A stretch of 64,000 bases of DNA from Sitta carolinensis (GCA_032173965.1 JAVUNC010000004.1:25335001-25399000), one strand, 5' to 3'; counted from the first letter of the stretch, positions 1-13,612 are shown. Made by a program: numbers and translations. Notes: generated by a model not told the origin, from the letters alone.

Positions 1-613
1 GAGGTGCTGGTTGATAAGAAGCTCACCATGAGCTGGCAATGAGTGCTTGGAGCCAGAAAGCCATGCACTTCCTGGGCTGCACCAAAAGCAGTGTGGCCAG
101 CAGGGTGATGGAGGGGATTCTGCCCCACCCTTCCATCCTTGTGACACCTCATCTGGAGTACTGCATCCAGCTCTGGTGTTTCCAACATAAGAAGGACATG
201 GACCTGTTGGAGTGAGCCCAGAGGAGGGCCACCAAGATGGTCAGAGGGCTGGAGCCCTTCTGCAATGAAGACAGGCTGAAAGAGCTGGGGTTTTACACCC
301 TGGAGAAGGGTCTGAGAAGACCTTAGAGAATGTTCCAGGTACATTAAAGGGGCCCCCAAAAAAGGTGGAGAGGGACTTTTTACAAGGACATGTGGCAGGT
401 CAAGGGAGAATGACATATTAAGAAGTTGGTAAGGTTCAAGATGCCCAGGGAAGTTGTGGATGCCCCATCCCTGGAAATGTGCAAGGTCTGGTTGGATGGG
501 GCTTTGGGCAACCTGGTCTAGCAGGAGGAATCCCTGCCCATGGCAGAGAGTTTAGAACTACATGATATTTAAGGTCCCTTCCAATCCAAACCATTCTGTG
601 ATTCTATGATTCT
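1..613 (+). mobile_element. CR1 LINE, 3' fragment
   Basis: Non-LTR retrotransposon remnant in sense orientation. The left part matches the C-terminal end of CR1 ORF2 (the 'tactgcatccagctctgg' block and the 'gagaagggtctgagaagacc' block). It then runs through the 3' UTR ('ggttggatggggctttggg', 'aaggtcccttccaatcc') and stops at an (ATTCTRTG)n tail at 593-613, the usual CR1 3' end. In-frame stops show it is dead. About 70 bp of the usual consensus seems missing near 420, where the text jumps from the 'gacttttta' block to the 'cccagggaagttgtgg' block. The element continues off the left edge of the window. Confidence 0.95.
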
Positions 614-3600
614 AATGTGGGGGATAGCTCTAAGTAGATATAGAGGAACAAATCTCAGTGTATTAATTTTATATAATTTAAAAAAATAACTATTTTATTC
701 CACCAACTACAAAGAGAAGTAAAAATAGTAATTACTTTATATTTGGATTGTTCAGTGTTGAAAACATTTAGTTAGAGCAGAGGAATCTCACTGAAGTACC
801 TCTAAATTATTCCATAAGTACACATGTCTGTTTTTATAGCTGGCCAAGGATTCTTCAGCTATGCCTACAGTGTCAGAAAAATGAAAACTAGATATTTTCA
901 GGTTTTTGAAGATGCTCTCTCTCTATATATATCCCCTGCACTGACTGAAGATTTTACAAGCATTTTCAAGTTGAAATAAAAAATAAGTAGAGTGGCACTA
1001 TATCCATCAAAATTATAATTAGTAGTAATAATAAAAAAATAATGCTGAAATTAAAAAGGGAATACCAATCAATGGAAAAATCAGAGCTCTCTCTGTGGTA
1101 CAGACTTCATAAATGCAATATATGAACTAGAGTCTAAAGTGTTGAGACAACCCAGAGTAGACAAGCTCAATAGAGCCAATGATGTTGTCTCAATATCACA
1201 TGACCTCTTAACAAGATCATTCTTCTTCACACTAGCAATGGGAATGCTACATTCCCATAATTCCTTTATAAGGGAATGGTGAAACAAAGAGAGGAAAAAT
1301 ATGCTAATAGAAATATAATTGAAGTTTCAATATAATCAGTCATGGAGATACACAAATTCGAAGCAGAGAACATTCATATCCTCATATTTCAATGGTTTAA
1401 AGAATCTTATGTAGAACAATTAGGGCAGTAAGAATGAGTGAAATGGAACAAATTTACTACCGAGATAAAGACATAAAAGCAAACAGGTATGCAGTGCCAA
1501 AACACAGTAAAACAGAATCTCAAATACTTCCAAAAAATTGCTGTGTATTCTCCTAAATGTAGGCTTAATTTATTTTCTTTCCCATTTTTTGGTATGTTTT
1601 TAAACTAAATGCAAAATGAATGAATAACACTTAAAATACATATAGTGTACTGAAAATCAGAACAGAATGAAAATGTAAACTAAAATCCAACAGAAAAGAG
1701 ACCTTTCTTACTCTTTTCGTATCTGCAAAATAAGAGTACAGCACAATTTGCTGCTGCAATGATTATATTCTAGCATTCATGTGATTAACACCCTTCTTTA
1801 AATCCTTCTGTTTGCTTTCTTTTTGCTCATGAAGCCAGATTAAAAACTTCTAATCCATGTGTCAAAGCTCTGAACAATCAATTGCTGCTTACGTCCATTT
1901 AATTCTTGCACTTTCCCCTAGCTTTGATGTCACTGACTCTGAAACCCTTTCCCATTTACTTGTGATGCTTTTCATATTGCCTCTCCCTATGGAATGGCAT
2001 CCTAACCAGTGTGACAATCCTTTACTCAGTGCCCACTTCACAGGAATGTCTCGCAGAAATATCTTTCTTCCAATATCAATAAAATGACCTATTTTGGCAA
2101 TAAGCAGCAAGTGGAGATGAAAAACAACCCAACGTTATCTTCTTCGTGTATCTGCATTAAGATGCATTTTTGCACTTGTCTATGGCTGAGATTCCTGAAG
2201 AAAGGGCTTTTTAATTGGTATTTTTACTGATGATGTGTACTGCTTCACATAGTACTTGAGTGATAACGTATTACAGTAGCAAGTTGCACTGGTGACATTC
2301 TATCACATAAATGTCATTTAAATGAAAGATTTCTTTTTCCTGTGAACTGAAATGACTAGAGTACAAAGCAGCCTTTGGCTGCCAAGGGAGGATGGGCTGC
2401 AATACACCCACTGTTGGTTTTAATATCTTTATTACATCTAATATTCCTCTTCACAAAATTTCCAGCAAAGCAGATGGTGAGGCTCTCGTGCATTCTGATA
2501 TTCCCATAGCTGTAGAGAGAGCTGTAGAGAGCAAGAGATGGAGCTGGCTCTAGTCTTGGAGCAGTAGGATTTAGTGAATCAGACAGACAGAAATAATTAC
2601 AAGTAGCTACTACAAAGTGACAACTCTTCGGCACAAGTTTAGTAACTTATTGATGGTTTAAAGCATCTCACTGTGCTTTGACTTGCTAGACACAATGTCT
2701 TATATGTTAAATAAAATCTATAATAATTTAGGAAATGATATTTCCAGGCCTTGGATGACTGGGAATTCCAAGGAATTTTACTTTTTATTTTCTGACCCTT
2801 GATAACTGGATAGTCCATCTCAGAGCTTTGAAGTGCTCAAGTAAATGCTGTGGTACTAGCAAGGTGAAGAAATGTTTTCACAGGTGCTTAACAGGACCTT
2901 AAACAGCATTTAATTTTAAACCAGATTTCACTATGATGTAGTATTAATGCTGGAAGCAGGATATTTAAATACAACTTGGTCAAATGCATCCTCGAATTTT
3001 ATAAGCTGCCCATGTCTTCAAATTTACAAAATTCCCTAAAGAAAAGACTTGTAGGAGTCATGATGATTAACAACTATAAAATTTTACTGCAACATTGGAG
3101 AAAAAAAGCTCATCAAAAATAGCCTTATATTTTTTATGTCAAGAAAATACATAGCTTAATTCTTTGTGCAATCCTATTATTTTTGATCCACTTTTATCAT
3201 CTATTTAAATACATTTAACCATTAAGGATTCCATGAATTAGTAACAAATAACAGTTAACAAACCTTTAAATGCTCAAAACCTAAGGCAAATAAAGATTTA
3301 TTAATTAATACTGAAGTTGGTCTAGATGAATGTTCAGGCATTCTTAATGTTGGAAGGCACCCCATGCCTTTTGCATAAATTATAACTCTTGCCTAATCAA
3401 ATTCTAAATTTGAGTTCATCACATATTTTCTGGAATCTAACTTTATAGAAGAGTATTTCTAAAAATAATTTTGGACAATGAATTTTAAATTGTCTTCTGT
3501 ATGTGATTTATGCATTTTGCATAAATTTTGAGTCCATACATAAACATTTTAACTCTTCCACTTATTTTTCTAACATTATGAAAGACCATACAGAATTATT

Positions 3601-3661
3601 TAGAAGACATAACAATGGTACCATCTTATTTAGCATTGGTTCAAGCCATCCAGCTAAACAG
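614..3661. other. AT-rich unique DNA, no gene seen
   Basis: Single-copy AT-rich sequence. Open frames are at most about 90 codons and lack codon structure. A short 'gctgtagagaga' motif is repeated in tandem near 2510-2540. No mobile element, RNA gene or promoter could be supported. Confidence 0.7.
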
Positions 3662-3717
3662 TATTTCACCAGTATATATAAATATTTCACCAGTATATAT
3701 ATTTCACCAGTATAAAA
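3662..3717. repeat. Short minisatellite, 3 units
   Basis: About three copies of an 18-21 bp unit with core 'atttcaccagtatatata'. The units differ mainly in the length of the TA stretch, which fits replication slippage. Confidence 0.85.
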
Positions 3718-3766
3718 ATACATCACCTTGATATATTTTTAAGATGCAACCTGAATAATGTGTTCC

Positions 3767-3800
<34 letters not shown>
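3767..3800. repeat. Compound microsatellite (AT)n(AC)n
   Basis: An uninterrupted AT run passes directly into a CA run just before 'gttttaattg'. Likely length-polymorphic. Confidence 0.95.
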
Positions 3801-6095
3801 GTTTTAATTGATTAAACTTTTCTTTGTACTCAGTTTTTAAGTGCTGATGCAATGAAATTTACTATGAACAAAATAATTAGTGTTTAAAGTTTATAAAAAT
3901 CAGTCACTAAAGAAACTAAATTTTAAGTTGACATCAATTGCAGAAGAGAACTTGTTTTTTCTGCTTATACCAATGATTAAGTTTATTGTACAAGGGTTGC
4001 TTGCACTGAGTGCAGCAATGTTTGCACTGCTGCTAATCACATTTGAACAAAAATGTTCCTGAAAAATTCTTCTTGATCCTGTGTACCGTAAAGGAGTAAA
4101 ATCCAAAGTACCTACTCACAGCATCTTCTTGACAGCAATAATTAACTTTCTAACAGATATTGTCTGATTGGGAAATACACTTTAGCAAGGATTAGAGGTA
4201 CTGCAGGCTTTTATTCTTGGATTTAAAAAATATGTAAGAAGAGTGAACTCAATTAGCACAATCTTGTAAGGAATTATTCATAAAGGCCAGGTACAATTAA
4301 AAGAAAACATGCAGAATGTAATGGGACTTCTCATTTGTGAATTTAATAATAAGCAAAACAGTAAGGAATAGTTAATACCGACTGAGATATTTAAAGGTAG
4401 TCTAAATTGTTATTCCCTCAAGTTTGAGCATGCAATTAGAGAAACTGGGGATGGAAAAGAACAGATCATCTAAACTCTTTTCAAATGTGATTGCTCTTTC
4501 AGTATGTTTTTAGTGGTTTCCTAACCAAATGCTAAATACTGCCAGGAGTAGGGATTCCACTGTTTCTCTTGAGAGATTGTCTGACAGCCTAATAGATCTC
4601 TGTGTCAGACACCTCTGCTAACTTTATCCCATATGACTAAATATATCCCACTGTACCAGTGAGATGCATTCTCACAACTCAGTATTCTCAGTGTTCTCCA
4701 ATGTCCATGTTATATTCTTTCATTTTCTTAAAAAAATTACTGGAATATAAAGATTCAAAGTTAACCCTGACACAGAGAGAGATATATTGATCGGCAGACA
4801 GTGCAGCAACCAGTGAGGACCCCCAAATCTTCACAAAAATCTCATACATATCCTTGCCTTCACAAATAGGGTCCAAGAAATTGTTGTACTGGTTGTCTTT
4901 GACAGTAGTGGATTAAGAATTTTAAAATACTACTACTAGTATCCTAAAGTGAAAGCCTTCTAAAGGAAGTGTCCATCAGTGGCAAGAGACAAGCTACCTG
5001 AATTGAGTCTTTAAAGTCTGATGGAATTTCACTGCATTAAAATCCACCCAGAAAGTCTGTATAAATGTCAGAATATGACTTTAACAGCAACTCATACAAC
5101 TTACTCGCAAGCCTTTGTCCTGTGCACTAGATCAAATTTGTGTATATTTTTTAAGGTGATGGAAGTGATACAGATATAGACCATGGTTACAAAATTCCTA
5201 TGAAATAGAGAATAAAGAGCCTGTTACTGTGTATAGCACACTCCAAGGCTCTGGTGCAGCCTGGCTCTCATGCAAACACAGATGTGTTGTGATCTCAGAC
5301 TGCAGCAAGAAGAAAGACAAAGGAATTGTAATAGTTCTCCCTATTAAATGCTACACTCTCTCTACCATGCACTTGTAAGGGCTTTGGTCTAGCTTAGTCT
5401 TTACCTGCCTATCATTCATAGTTGAAAACTCAGAAAACTGACTGGGTCTTTGATCCATTAACTGAGTCAAGTGCATTAAAGGTAACAGAAGAAGGTAAAA
5501 CTGACATCCTGAAAACACAATGGTAACTCTATGCTAATTCTTTTAATGCTTGCCAAGGAATAAAAGGACAGAAGAAACAAAAGAAGAGGTAAAAAAAGGC
5601 TCTGTTCATTCCAAGACTATTCTCTCGGGAGAGTGATTCTGACCTTTCCTGGCACAGGCTGTTAACAAATTAAGGATAAAAAAGGATTAAAAATATTGAT
5701 GGACTGCGAATGAGAACAGTACTGATTTTCATTTATCACATACAAGTAGAAGTTCACATCTAATAATGCCTCTTCTACCCTAAGCACTGTGATAGAGTCA
5801 CCAAAAGCAGAGTTCAACAACCTTCTCAAGCATGCCTTCTCAAGGGCCAGATTCCCAAAGTGTACAGATCATCCTGGGCCACGACTGCTCCAGTTGCTGG
5901 GCAGTCTACACATGGTGTGCAGCAACGTAACTGAAAATGTAATTTCTGGTTCCTGTTTTAACAACTGCATTAGATAAGAGTGACAGGCAGACTACCTGCT
6001 AAAGGAAAAAAATTCTTCCAAGAGATTTTTCTCTGGCCAGAGATGTGGAGACACAATATAAACTGCAGTGAACATTTGACTGATATACTCGAAAA
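3801..6095. other. AT-rich unique DNA, no gene seen
   Basis: No recognisable gene or repeat. The stretch 5780-5960 is less AT-rich and has a 62-codon plus-strand frame, but nothing in it resembles a known protein family. It directly precedes the solo LTR at 6102 and does not recur beside the related copy at 28758, so it is not part of that element. Confidence 0.6.
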
Positions 6096-6101
6096 CTTGT
6101 G

Positions 6102-6397
6102 TGTTACTGTGACGCAGATAGAAACACAGAGCAACACACACAACAGGTGTTCAGGCAGAGAAGAAGAAAGGAAGTCTCTAGTTTATTGTTGACCTCGTAT
6201 CTATAAGTTTCTGGACAGTGATCAGAGATTGGACAGAGAAGTTACCACCTCTCCATCTTCACTGGTCACTTGAGAAGTCCATCAGGTGATATCTTTTACA
6301 AAGGAATGCAAACATGATTCTTGTTTATCTTACAATTCATGAGAATTGACTCCACTATACTAAAACAAATCAGAAGGCTTATTTTCAGAAAAAAACA
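6102..6397 (-). mobile_element. Solo LTR, ~295 bp ERVK-like family (copy A)
   Basis: On the minus strand this reads TGTT...AACA, the terminal dinucleotides and short inverted ends of a retroviral LTR. It is flanked by 'cttgtg' (6096-6101) and 'tttgtg' (6398-6403), a 6 bp TSD with one mismatch. It is about 95% identical to the reverse complement of 28758-29052, with a single small indel near the end. Read on the minus strand, an AATAAA polyadenylation signal lies in the right half. A 6 bp duplication is typical of class II (ERVK-type) avian elements. No internal retroviral sequence is attached, so this is a recombined solo LTR. Family name unknown to me. Confidence 0.8.
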
Positions 6398-6403
6398 TTT
6401 GTG

Positions 6404-7089
6404 TTGCTGTTTTTTTGCATTAATAAATTTTACTATTATTCCTTAGATTTTCTCACTAAGATCAGAACCCTTTTAGCTCCATAGTCAGAAATGAAAATAA
6501 TTTTATGTGATTTTAGCTTTATGCCTACTTGAATTTGAAAGCCTGCATATCGAGTCAATTTGTATAACTTTTCTCCTATTAACTGACATAGGGGTTTTTA
6601 ATTATAATTTTCAGCTTTCTTTTTGTTTAATTATTTTTATATGGGGATACTTTTATTGCATGAAATATAGATTGCGATATATCATAATCAATTCCATTTA
6701 AGAAAGAGAAAGTAGGGAAGTGGGATGAAAAGAATTTGTTAGTTGCTATTTCCTTTTAAACATTGTTTCAGCACTTTACACATTCATCTTTATCTTGTTT
6801 ATGCTATGATAATACTTTCCCTGGATAACATAAAAATCTAGTTATGTCTCAGATTTTCTGTCTTTTAAAGAGCAACAATATTAACAGGAATTTAAAAATT
6901 GAATTCTTTGACATTTATATCAGGTCTTAGCAAGCTGAAAAAGACACTGTCAATTTTAGAAGTACTGAAGGAAAGACTGTTCACAGCTAAATAACAAAGA
7001 CGATATGTCATCGCTTGCTGTAGTAGTAAAGGAGAAGCATATGCACACATTTTTTTACTGTCAGTTCAGAGAAGATGCCAGCTAACTGT
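6404..7089. other. AT-rich unique DNA, nothing seen
   Basis: Very AT-rich, with only chance-length open frames. No repeat or regulatory structure identified. Confidence 0.6.
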
Positions 7090-7738
7090 TAGACTGCCAA
7101 ATCCAGTCATTCCTTGAACACCACCTGAGATGGCAACTCCACTGCTCCCCTGGGTAGTCCATTCCAGTGCTTGACAACCCTTTCAGTGAATAATTTCTTC
7201 CTAATGTCCAACCTGAAGATCCCCTGGCACTGCTTGAGGCCATTTCCTCATGTCCTGTCAATGGCTGCCTGGGAAGAGCAACTGGCGAACACCTGGCTCC
7301 TGCCTCTGCTCAGGCAGCTGTAGAGAGCAGGAATCTCTCCTGAGCCCCCCATCTTCAGCCTAAACACCCCCATCTCCCTCAGCTGCTCCTCACAGGACCT
7401 GTGCTCCAGACCCTTCCCCAGCTCCACTGCCCTTCCCTGGACTCACTGCAGCCCCTCAGTGTCTCTCACAGTGAGAGCCCAGCACTGGACACAGCACTCC
7501 AGGTGTGGCCTCAGCAGTGCTGAGCACAGGGGACAATCCCTGCCCTGCTCCTGCTGGACACACTATTGCTGATACAGGTCAGGATGCCACTGGCCTGCTT
7601 GGCCACCTGGGCACACCCTGCCTGCTGGTTCATGTCCAGCCACTGTGGATCAGCACTCCCAAGTCCTTTTCCACTGGGCCCCATTCCAGCCACTTTGCTC
7701 CCCAGCCTGTAACTCTGCATGGGGTGGTTGTGACTGGA
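7090..7738 (-). mobile_element. CR1 LINE fragment, antisense
   Basis: Reads as antisense CR1. It carries blocks for 'aatttcttcctaatgtcca', 'ttgaggccatttcctc', 'ctcagctgctcctcac' and 'gatacaggtcaggatgcca'. On the minus strand, 7511-7720 encodes a relic of the ORF2 C-terminus around residues QVAKQASGIL, followed by stops. Both ends are truncated: the (ATTCTRTG)n tail is missing on the left, and the match stops near 7738 on the right. Confidence 0.93.
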
Positions 7739-8811
7739 GAGTAGGACAGCTATTCCACAATGTCAGTATTATCATTGGCATTGTCCTTGTTCTGTTAATG
7801 CAAAAAAAGACATTGATTTAGCTGTGATAGCAATAGTCAATGACTCAGGAATCCACATCAAAAGAAAATCTTCATGATTCACAGAGGCAGTGTCAGTGCT
7901 TTATACAGTGTTTCGCAACAGTATTTAGTTGGGTTTTGAAACAGAAACACATGTGACAGAGGGTTGCATTGGTTTTTCCCCCTAGTCAAGAGTAGGGTCT
8001 AGTCCAGTATACATGTATTACAAAATGTATACATGATTACAAAAAAAATCTAAACATTATTTAAAATTTCAAAATTAACTTTCTTTAATAAACTTTTTTC
8101 ATGTTTTTCCAGTTTAATAAGATGTCTTTGCATATGTTCATAAAACTCAGTTCTAAAAGCTAAAGATACTAAACCATAAAAGGAAATAAATACACAAAAA
8201 TATACTTCCTGACTGTAGCAAATTGCACACTGAAGGGAATATTGTTTGAAAGGAAACTATTTTTGTAATTTTATTTTCTGTATTCAAATATTATCATAAG
8301 AAACATCCAAATCAGGCTCATGAAAATGTTTGACACCTCTGAGTCCCATCATTGTGGATCCAAAGAACTCTACTGAGGCTGAAGCAGGTTAGCAAAAATA
8401 CAGCTGAAAGTTTGTTGACTTAAAATCTCTATCAGACTTTATCTGTTAATGTATCTAAGAAGCAAAAGACGCTGACTTACCTATGATGTTGATTTCTCAA
8501 ATGTATACCTCTAGAAATATAAAAAATTGAAACTCCTCCTGATTTCAGTATTTCTTTAGGTACCAGTAGCCAATTGAGAACACAGACCTCAGTAAGGTCT
8601 ACTAAATACTGACTTTCCTATTTAAAATTAATATTAAAAAGGAACTAAGTCATTTGGGCTATCAGTATTTATTTCCTTGGTAAAATGTTTGGAGGTTTGT
8701 CAGTAAAGTGACTGGTAAACTCCTGAGCATCACCTTGACCATCTGGGAAGCCCAGAACCTGGGCTCAGATTGATAAAATGGAGGAAGGACACTTAGAGCA
8801 CTTAATTACAA

Positions 8812-8875
8812 GCATCGCTGAAAAAATATAAATTATTATTATTCAAATAATAATTCAAATTGTGTTGCATCGCTG
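8812..8875. repeat. 9 bp direct repeat flanking AT-rich hairpin
   Basis: 'gcatcgctg' occurs at 8812-8820 and again at 8867-8875. Between them is an AT-rich segment containing a perfect inverted repeat, 'aattattat' (8831-8839) and 'ataataatt' (8847-8855), with a 7-base loop. Confidence 0.7.
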
Positions 8876-10879
8876 GTGATTGAAAGCTGGCCTTCAGCTT
8901 TTAAATTGTAGCCATCTTGCCAACTGAAGAAGGCTGCATCTCAATTTTGACCTTGAGGCAGACTGATAGATATATTTGCAGTCAGCACAGGAGTGAAAAT
9001 CAGATCATCTAGAAAACCTGTAAACATCCCTTGTTGAAATTAAAAGCAATATTGTTCTTGTTGATTTTATCATCTATAGTGTCTAAGGATCGATAGGATT
9101 CCTCTATTTCAAGATGTGGCTTGGAGATGCTGAATATAATTTAAATTTAAGGCCATTTGCATAAGCGACACAATTTTCTTCTTTGAAAGAGGTCTTTCTC
9201 ATCCTGCTGGAGGTCAAAAGCACAGTTCAGTGGAGCTTTCTGGTTTAAGACTAACTGATGTGAACTAGGTACCTCACATCTGACCACAGGGCAGACATTA
9301 AGAGCTCAGTTCAGCAGCTACAGTTATTTCCTGTCATTTTAGACATAAGAACACATCCCAGGTTTTGCCTCCTAGTCCAGCATGGTTTCTCCTGTGTCTT
9401 ATATGACATCAAGGACTCTCTGTGGATGTCTTCAAGGCATCAAGTCTCCTCCATTGTCATTCTATAGGAAAGATAGAGCTCTCCTTATTCTGTAGTTTTC
9501 TAGCTGCAGAAGATTCAGGGCTGTAAATCATAATTATCCCCAATGGGCTTCATAAATAGGTATTTATACTTACTTCCTCATAACTGAGTAAAATTCAAGC
9601 ATGTTATATGAAGTTTCGATAACATTGCAACTGGGATGCTAAATACAGTATTTTAATATGGAAAAAATCCAGAAATAATCTTTTAAGGTTCTTGATTTCC
9701 ACTCTCAAAATATCTCTATATCTGAGATGCAAATCTTGGTATTTAAGTACATAATATCTCTGCAAAGATTTTGTGTGTTTACAGATTATCTTCTAATTCT
9801 CTTTTGTAATGATAATTTCATAAAGAGAAATAATATTTACTATTTTGCTTCTGCATTAACTTTCAATGAGAAGGCAAATGCAGAAACCACTGTATATTTC
9901 TGTTTTCCAAATCATTCTATGCTTTTCATAGAAGCTAGCATTGATCACAGAAATGACAAGCAGGAAAGAAAAATATTTTTCCACATGACTAATCTGTCTT
10001 CCAGATTGTTCAATCCCTGTGGCAAAAACACCACTGATTTTTGGTCCATATGTTTTCATAAGTTACAGTATGTGAACAACAAGCTATCCAATAATTTTTC
10101 TCCTTGAAACAGTGGGAAAACTCTCATGGACTTCAGTGGCATCAAAATTAAAAGAAGAGATCTGGAATTTTTTTTCATTTTTAGATATTTTGGATCATTT
10201 TGGGAATGTAACTGGAGGTATTAATATGGAAAGAAAAAAATCTGTTATACTCTAGTTTTCATTATTTATAAGAAAAAACTATCATATTACTAATGTAAAT
10301 AATTATACTGATTCTGCTTACTGTGTTAAAGAATTCAATTTTCAAGCAAACCTATGATATAACAAATTATCACTATCCCTGTTATACAGAAAACAGAATT
10401 TAGAAGTGTCAATGTAATTAACATGCTCAAAATCAAAGTGAAAAATCTGTGTCAGAGCAATGAAAAAAACCCCAGGAGTTATTTGGATCACATCACCACC
10501 TTCCTAAGTGGAATGGGTCATTCCTTGCTCATATCAGCTTTAAAAGCAGACTAGACACTAATGCTAGGGGAAAGGCTGTTTTATAAAACTTTTACAAATA
10601 TCTTATCAATGAGCTTAACCAACTCAAACACTTTAAGATCTATAATTAGAAGTCCACAGCCAACAATAAGAGGCTAATGTCACCTTGGAACATGCAGCTT
10701 ATTGCTGCAAAAAGACGTGTTAAAATTGCACTGAAATACATCTCTATGTTGTCCATAGGCTTTATCCATTGCAGTCTCCCCTTGTACAACTTTCTCATTA
10801 TCTCACAACATTTGATGAAAGTTCAGACTTATTCTTTAAATTTTGAAGAGTTTTAAGCTAATCTGACATAGTCCTCTTT

Positions 10880-10981
10880 TGCTTCGTCGAAGCATTTCCT
10901 TATCTGATTTCACTAACATACAAAAGGCGCGGCCTGTGCTTCATTTCATTGTTCACATATTTGTGATAACGGCACAACGAA
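10880..10981. promoter_or_regulatory. CpG-bearing palindromic island, possible regulatory element
   Basis: Contains the perfect 15-base palindrome 'tgcttcgtcgaagca' (10880-10894). Six CpGs fall in about 100 bp, including 'ggcgcggcc', inside otherwise CpG-poor DNA. No open frame and no repeat match. Function is inferred from composition only. Confidence 0.25.
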
Positions 10982-13119
10982 AAATGAGTAAGACTGAAAG
11001 ATGATATAAAAAAGTTTGTATACTTAGTGATGCCCATCAGTGTGTCTGAGATCTGACAGACCATCTCACAATAATTATTTGAGGGAAAAGTATAACTTCT
11101 CTGTTTCTGAGAAAACTATGGTTAAACTGAGTATGTCTGGTATTTAAGAATAGGTGTCTTTTTCATTTTTATCTTTTGTTTTTCAAAATTGTTTCATCCA
11201 AGGGGAATGACAGTGAAGAGATCTTGACCAATACTGTGATCACTGTCACTCTTTATCTGTATTTTATCTTTAAAATTAATCTCTCATCATATAATATTAA
11301 TTCTCTTCTATTGCTGGATGTCTATAATTAGGTTGAGACAGGACCACTGACATACAGACATTTGAAAATTGCTTGCCCTAAACATTTATGTATACAGACA
11401 CCTAAACACTACATTTTAGAGAGAAGGAATTACATTTTATTAGGAAATTCAAATATCTCCTCCTTAGATACAGCCCATGTAGAACATGCAGCTTGTTCTA
11501 ACACTAATACTTGTTCTTGGTTAGTATTTTTAAAGACAAGATTATTTCCTAATACTTTAATTTAACTAAAATATTATTTCTTTTTTGGGTCTTGTTTCTT
11601 TATATTTTTCTGTGTGTATGTTTTAGACTAACATCTTGTGTACTCCTATGTTTTTCTACCTTTAAAACACTATCAAGAGAGTTTGTAGGCCTTAGAATGT
11701 CCATCCAACCATTCCTGGTGGATGCTGGCATAAAAGCAAACAAGCAATGGAAAGAAAATAGAGGGAGCATATGAAGAAAAAGAACAACTTCCTCAAAATT
11801 TACCAAAAGATTAAATAAACTGATATTTTGATTTAATCACAATACATTTCACAGTTTAAAAAAAAAAAAAGTTTTTCTGTCCAATTTTCCTTTCAAAAAA
11901 GTGCAACCTTGCCCTTGAAATTGAGCTCCTTCTTTGAAGGCATATGATTGAACACTGGTCTTTCTGAAGAACTGCTCCTAGACAGGTATGCATTAAAGTT
12001 AGAAAAAGTTTCAAAGAAATTTATTTACAAAATTAATTTACTACCTGCACTGACTAATATAAGTTAATCTATGCCTTAAAGCACAAAAAAAGTATCCATG
12101 ACTGTGTATGTTTCAATTATCACAGATGTCCAATTGTGAGATATATCTGTAATGCCTTAAAACCATCCTTATCTTTTTTCTTTAACTGCACCTTATACAT
12201 TTTATGCAAATTGGATGTCCTCTTGTTTTCACAGATAAGAAGTCTGAGATCTAATTAAGACAAATCATCTTGCATAACAAAATGAGATCATTTTATATTA
12301 GGCTTCAGTGAATATTTCTTCCTTGTTCTAAAATGGTGCTTTTGTGAGGCACAAGACATTTCTGACGACAGAATTTTTTTCTCTAGCCAGGGTAGCTTGA
12401 TTAGTTCCTTATTTGTACTGAAGTATATTTGTGCCTAACCTATGTGCAGCAGTTGAGGAAATTACCTGTGAAGCAGCTGTGAAAAACTCAGATGCAATAG
12501 CAAAACTTATTCCTGGGGGGATGGTAGCTTCACTATCTCCTCCTGACAGGCATGCTCATTACCCTGGCATGGAAGGAAGCAGGGTGGTTACTGATTCAGT
12601 TCCAGTTCTGCATTTCCCCCTAGAGTTGGCTCAATGGAAGTCAGACAGCTGACAATTTCAGCCAAGGAAAACTGCAACACAGAAATCTGTAGCATTGCCT
12701 CAAGTAATTTGACTATGCTTGCTGCCTCAAAGTATTTCTCTCTCCAAGGTACACTCCACAAACTTCAGCTTCAGACAGGAGTGAAAAACAGATTGAATTT
12801 AAATGCACAAATGTAAATTATGATCATAATTCATGAAACACACAGATACAGCAGTTTGTAAAGATAGCAAGTGAAAAAAACTATAAATAATCTTCTGTGA
12901 GGACTGAGAAACATATTCTCTAATATAAAATGCAAAGAATATGGGAATATTTCTTTGTGCATAATATAGCCTCATTCCATTTCAGTGATGCTTCCTTGTC
13001 TATCAAGACCCAGCAGTGGCAGTCACTGCTACCAGATGATAAGCAGACAAGAAAGCATTGAAGATGAAAAAGATTAATCTAGCAGAAAAATTCTAACCAT
13101 AAAAACTTTCAAATTGGGT

Positions 13120-13612
13120 ATGTCTGCACCTTGAATCCTGCTTTGAGTTCCTGGGCCCTCACTTCAAAAAATACGTTGAGGAGCTGGAGCTTGTTCAGAG
13201 AAGAGCAATGAAGCTGGTGAAGATTTGGGAGCACAGGTGTTAGGAGGAGTGGCTGAGGGAGCTGGAGGTGTTTAGTCTGGAAAAGAGGAGGCTCAGCAGA
13301 GACTTTATTGCTCTGCCTGAAAGGAGGCTGTGGCAAGGTGGGGTCAGTGTCTTCTCCAAGGTAACACATAATTGGACATGAGGAAGTAGCCTCAATTTCT
13401 GTCAGGGGGAGTTTAGATTGGATATTAGAAGTTTCTCTGTAGAAACGATTGCCAACCACTGGAACAGGCAGCCCAGAAGTGGTTGAGTCCCCACGTAGAT
13501 GTGATACTTAGGGACAGGGCTTAGTGCTAGACCTGGCAGGGCTGGGTTAATGGTTGGAGCTGAAGGTCTTATAGGTATTTTCCAACCTAAATAATTCTGA
13601 TATAATCTGTGA
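13120..13612 (+). mobile_element. CR1 LINE, 3' fragment
   Basis: Sense-strand CR1 covering the end of ORF2 ('ttcctgggccctcacttc', 'gagcaatgaagctggtgaag', 'gaaaagaggaggctcag') and the 3' UTR ('tttagattggatattagaag', 'ggaacaggcagcccag', 'ttttccaacctaa'). The terminal octamer tail is degraded to 'ataattctgatataatctg'. Many substitutions relative to the remembered consensus suggest an old copy. The minus-strand 116-codon frame over it is a shadow. Confidence 0.95.

Larger units (their letters stand above)
7739..13119. other. AT-rich unique DNA with two structured spots
   Basis: No gene recognised. The longest ATG frame is 126 codons at 9727-10107 (+), within chance range for this base composition and with no recognisable domain. 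Two spots stand out and are listed separately: a 9 bp direct repeat around an AT hairpin (8812-8875) and a CpG-bearing palindromic island (10880-10981). A moderately GC-balanced, possibly conserved stretch lies at 12430-12790. Confidence 0.6.

Noticed and set aside
9727..10107. 126-codon plus-strand ATG frame
   Set aside because: Base composition matches its surroundings, no motif or domain is visible, and the length is within chance range.
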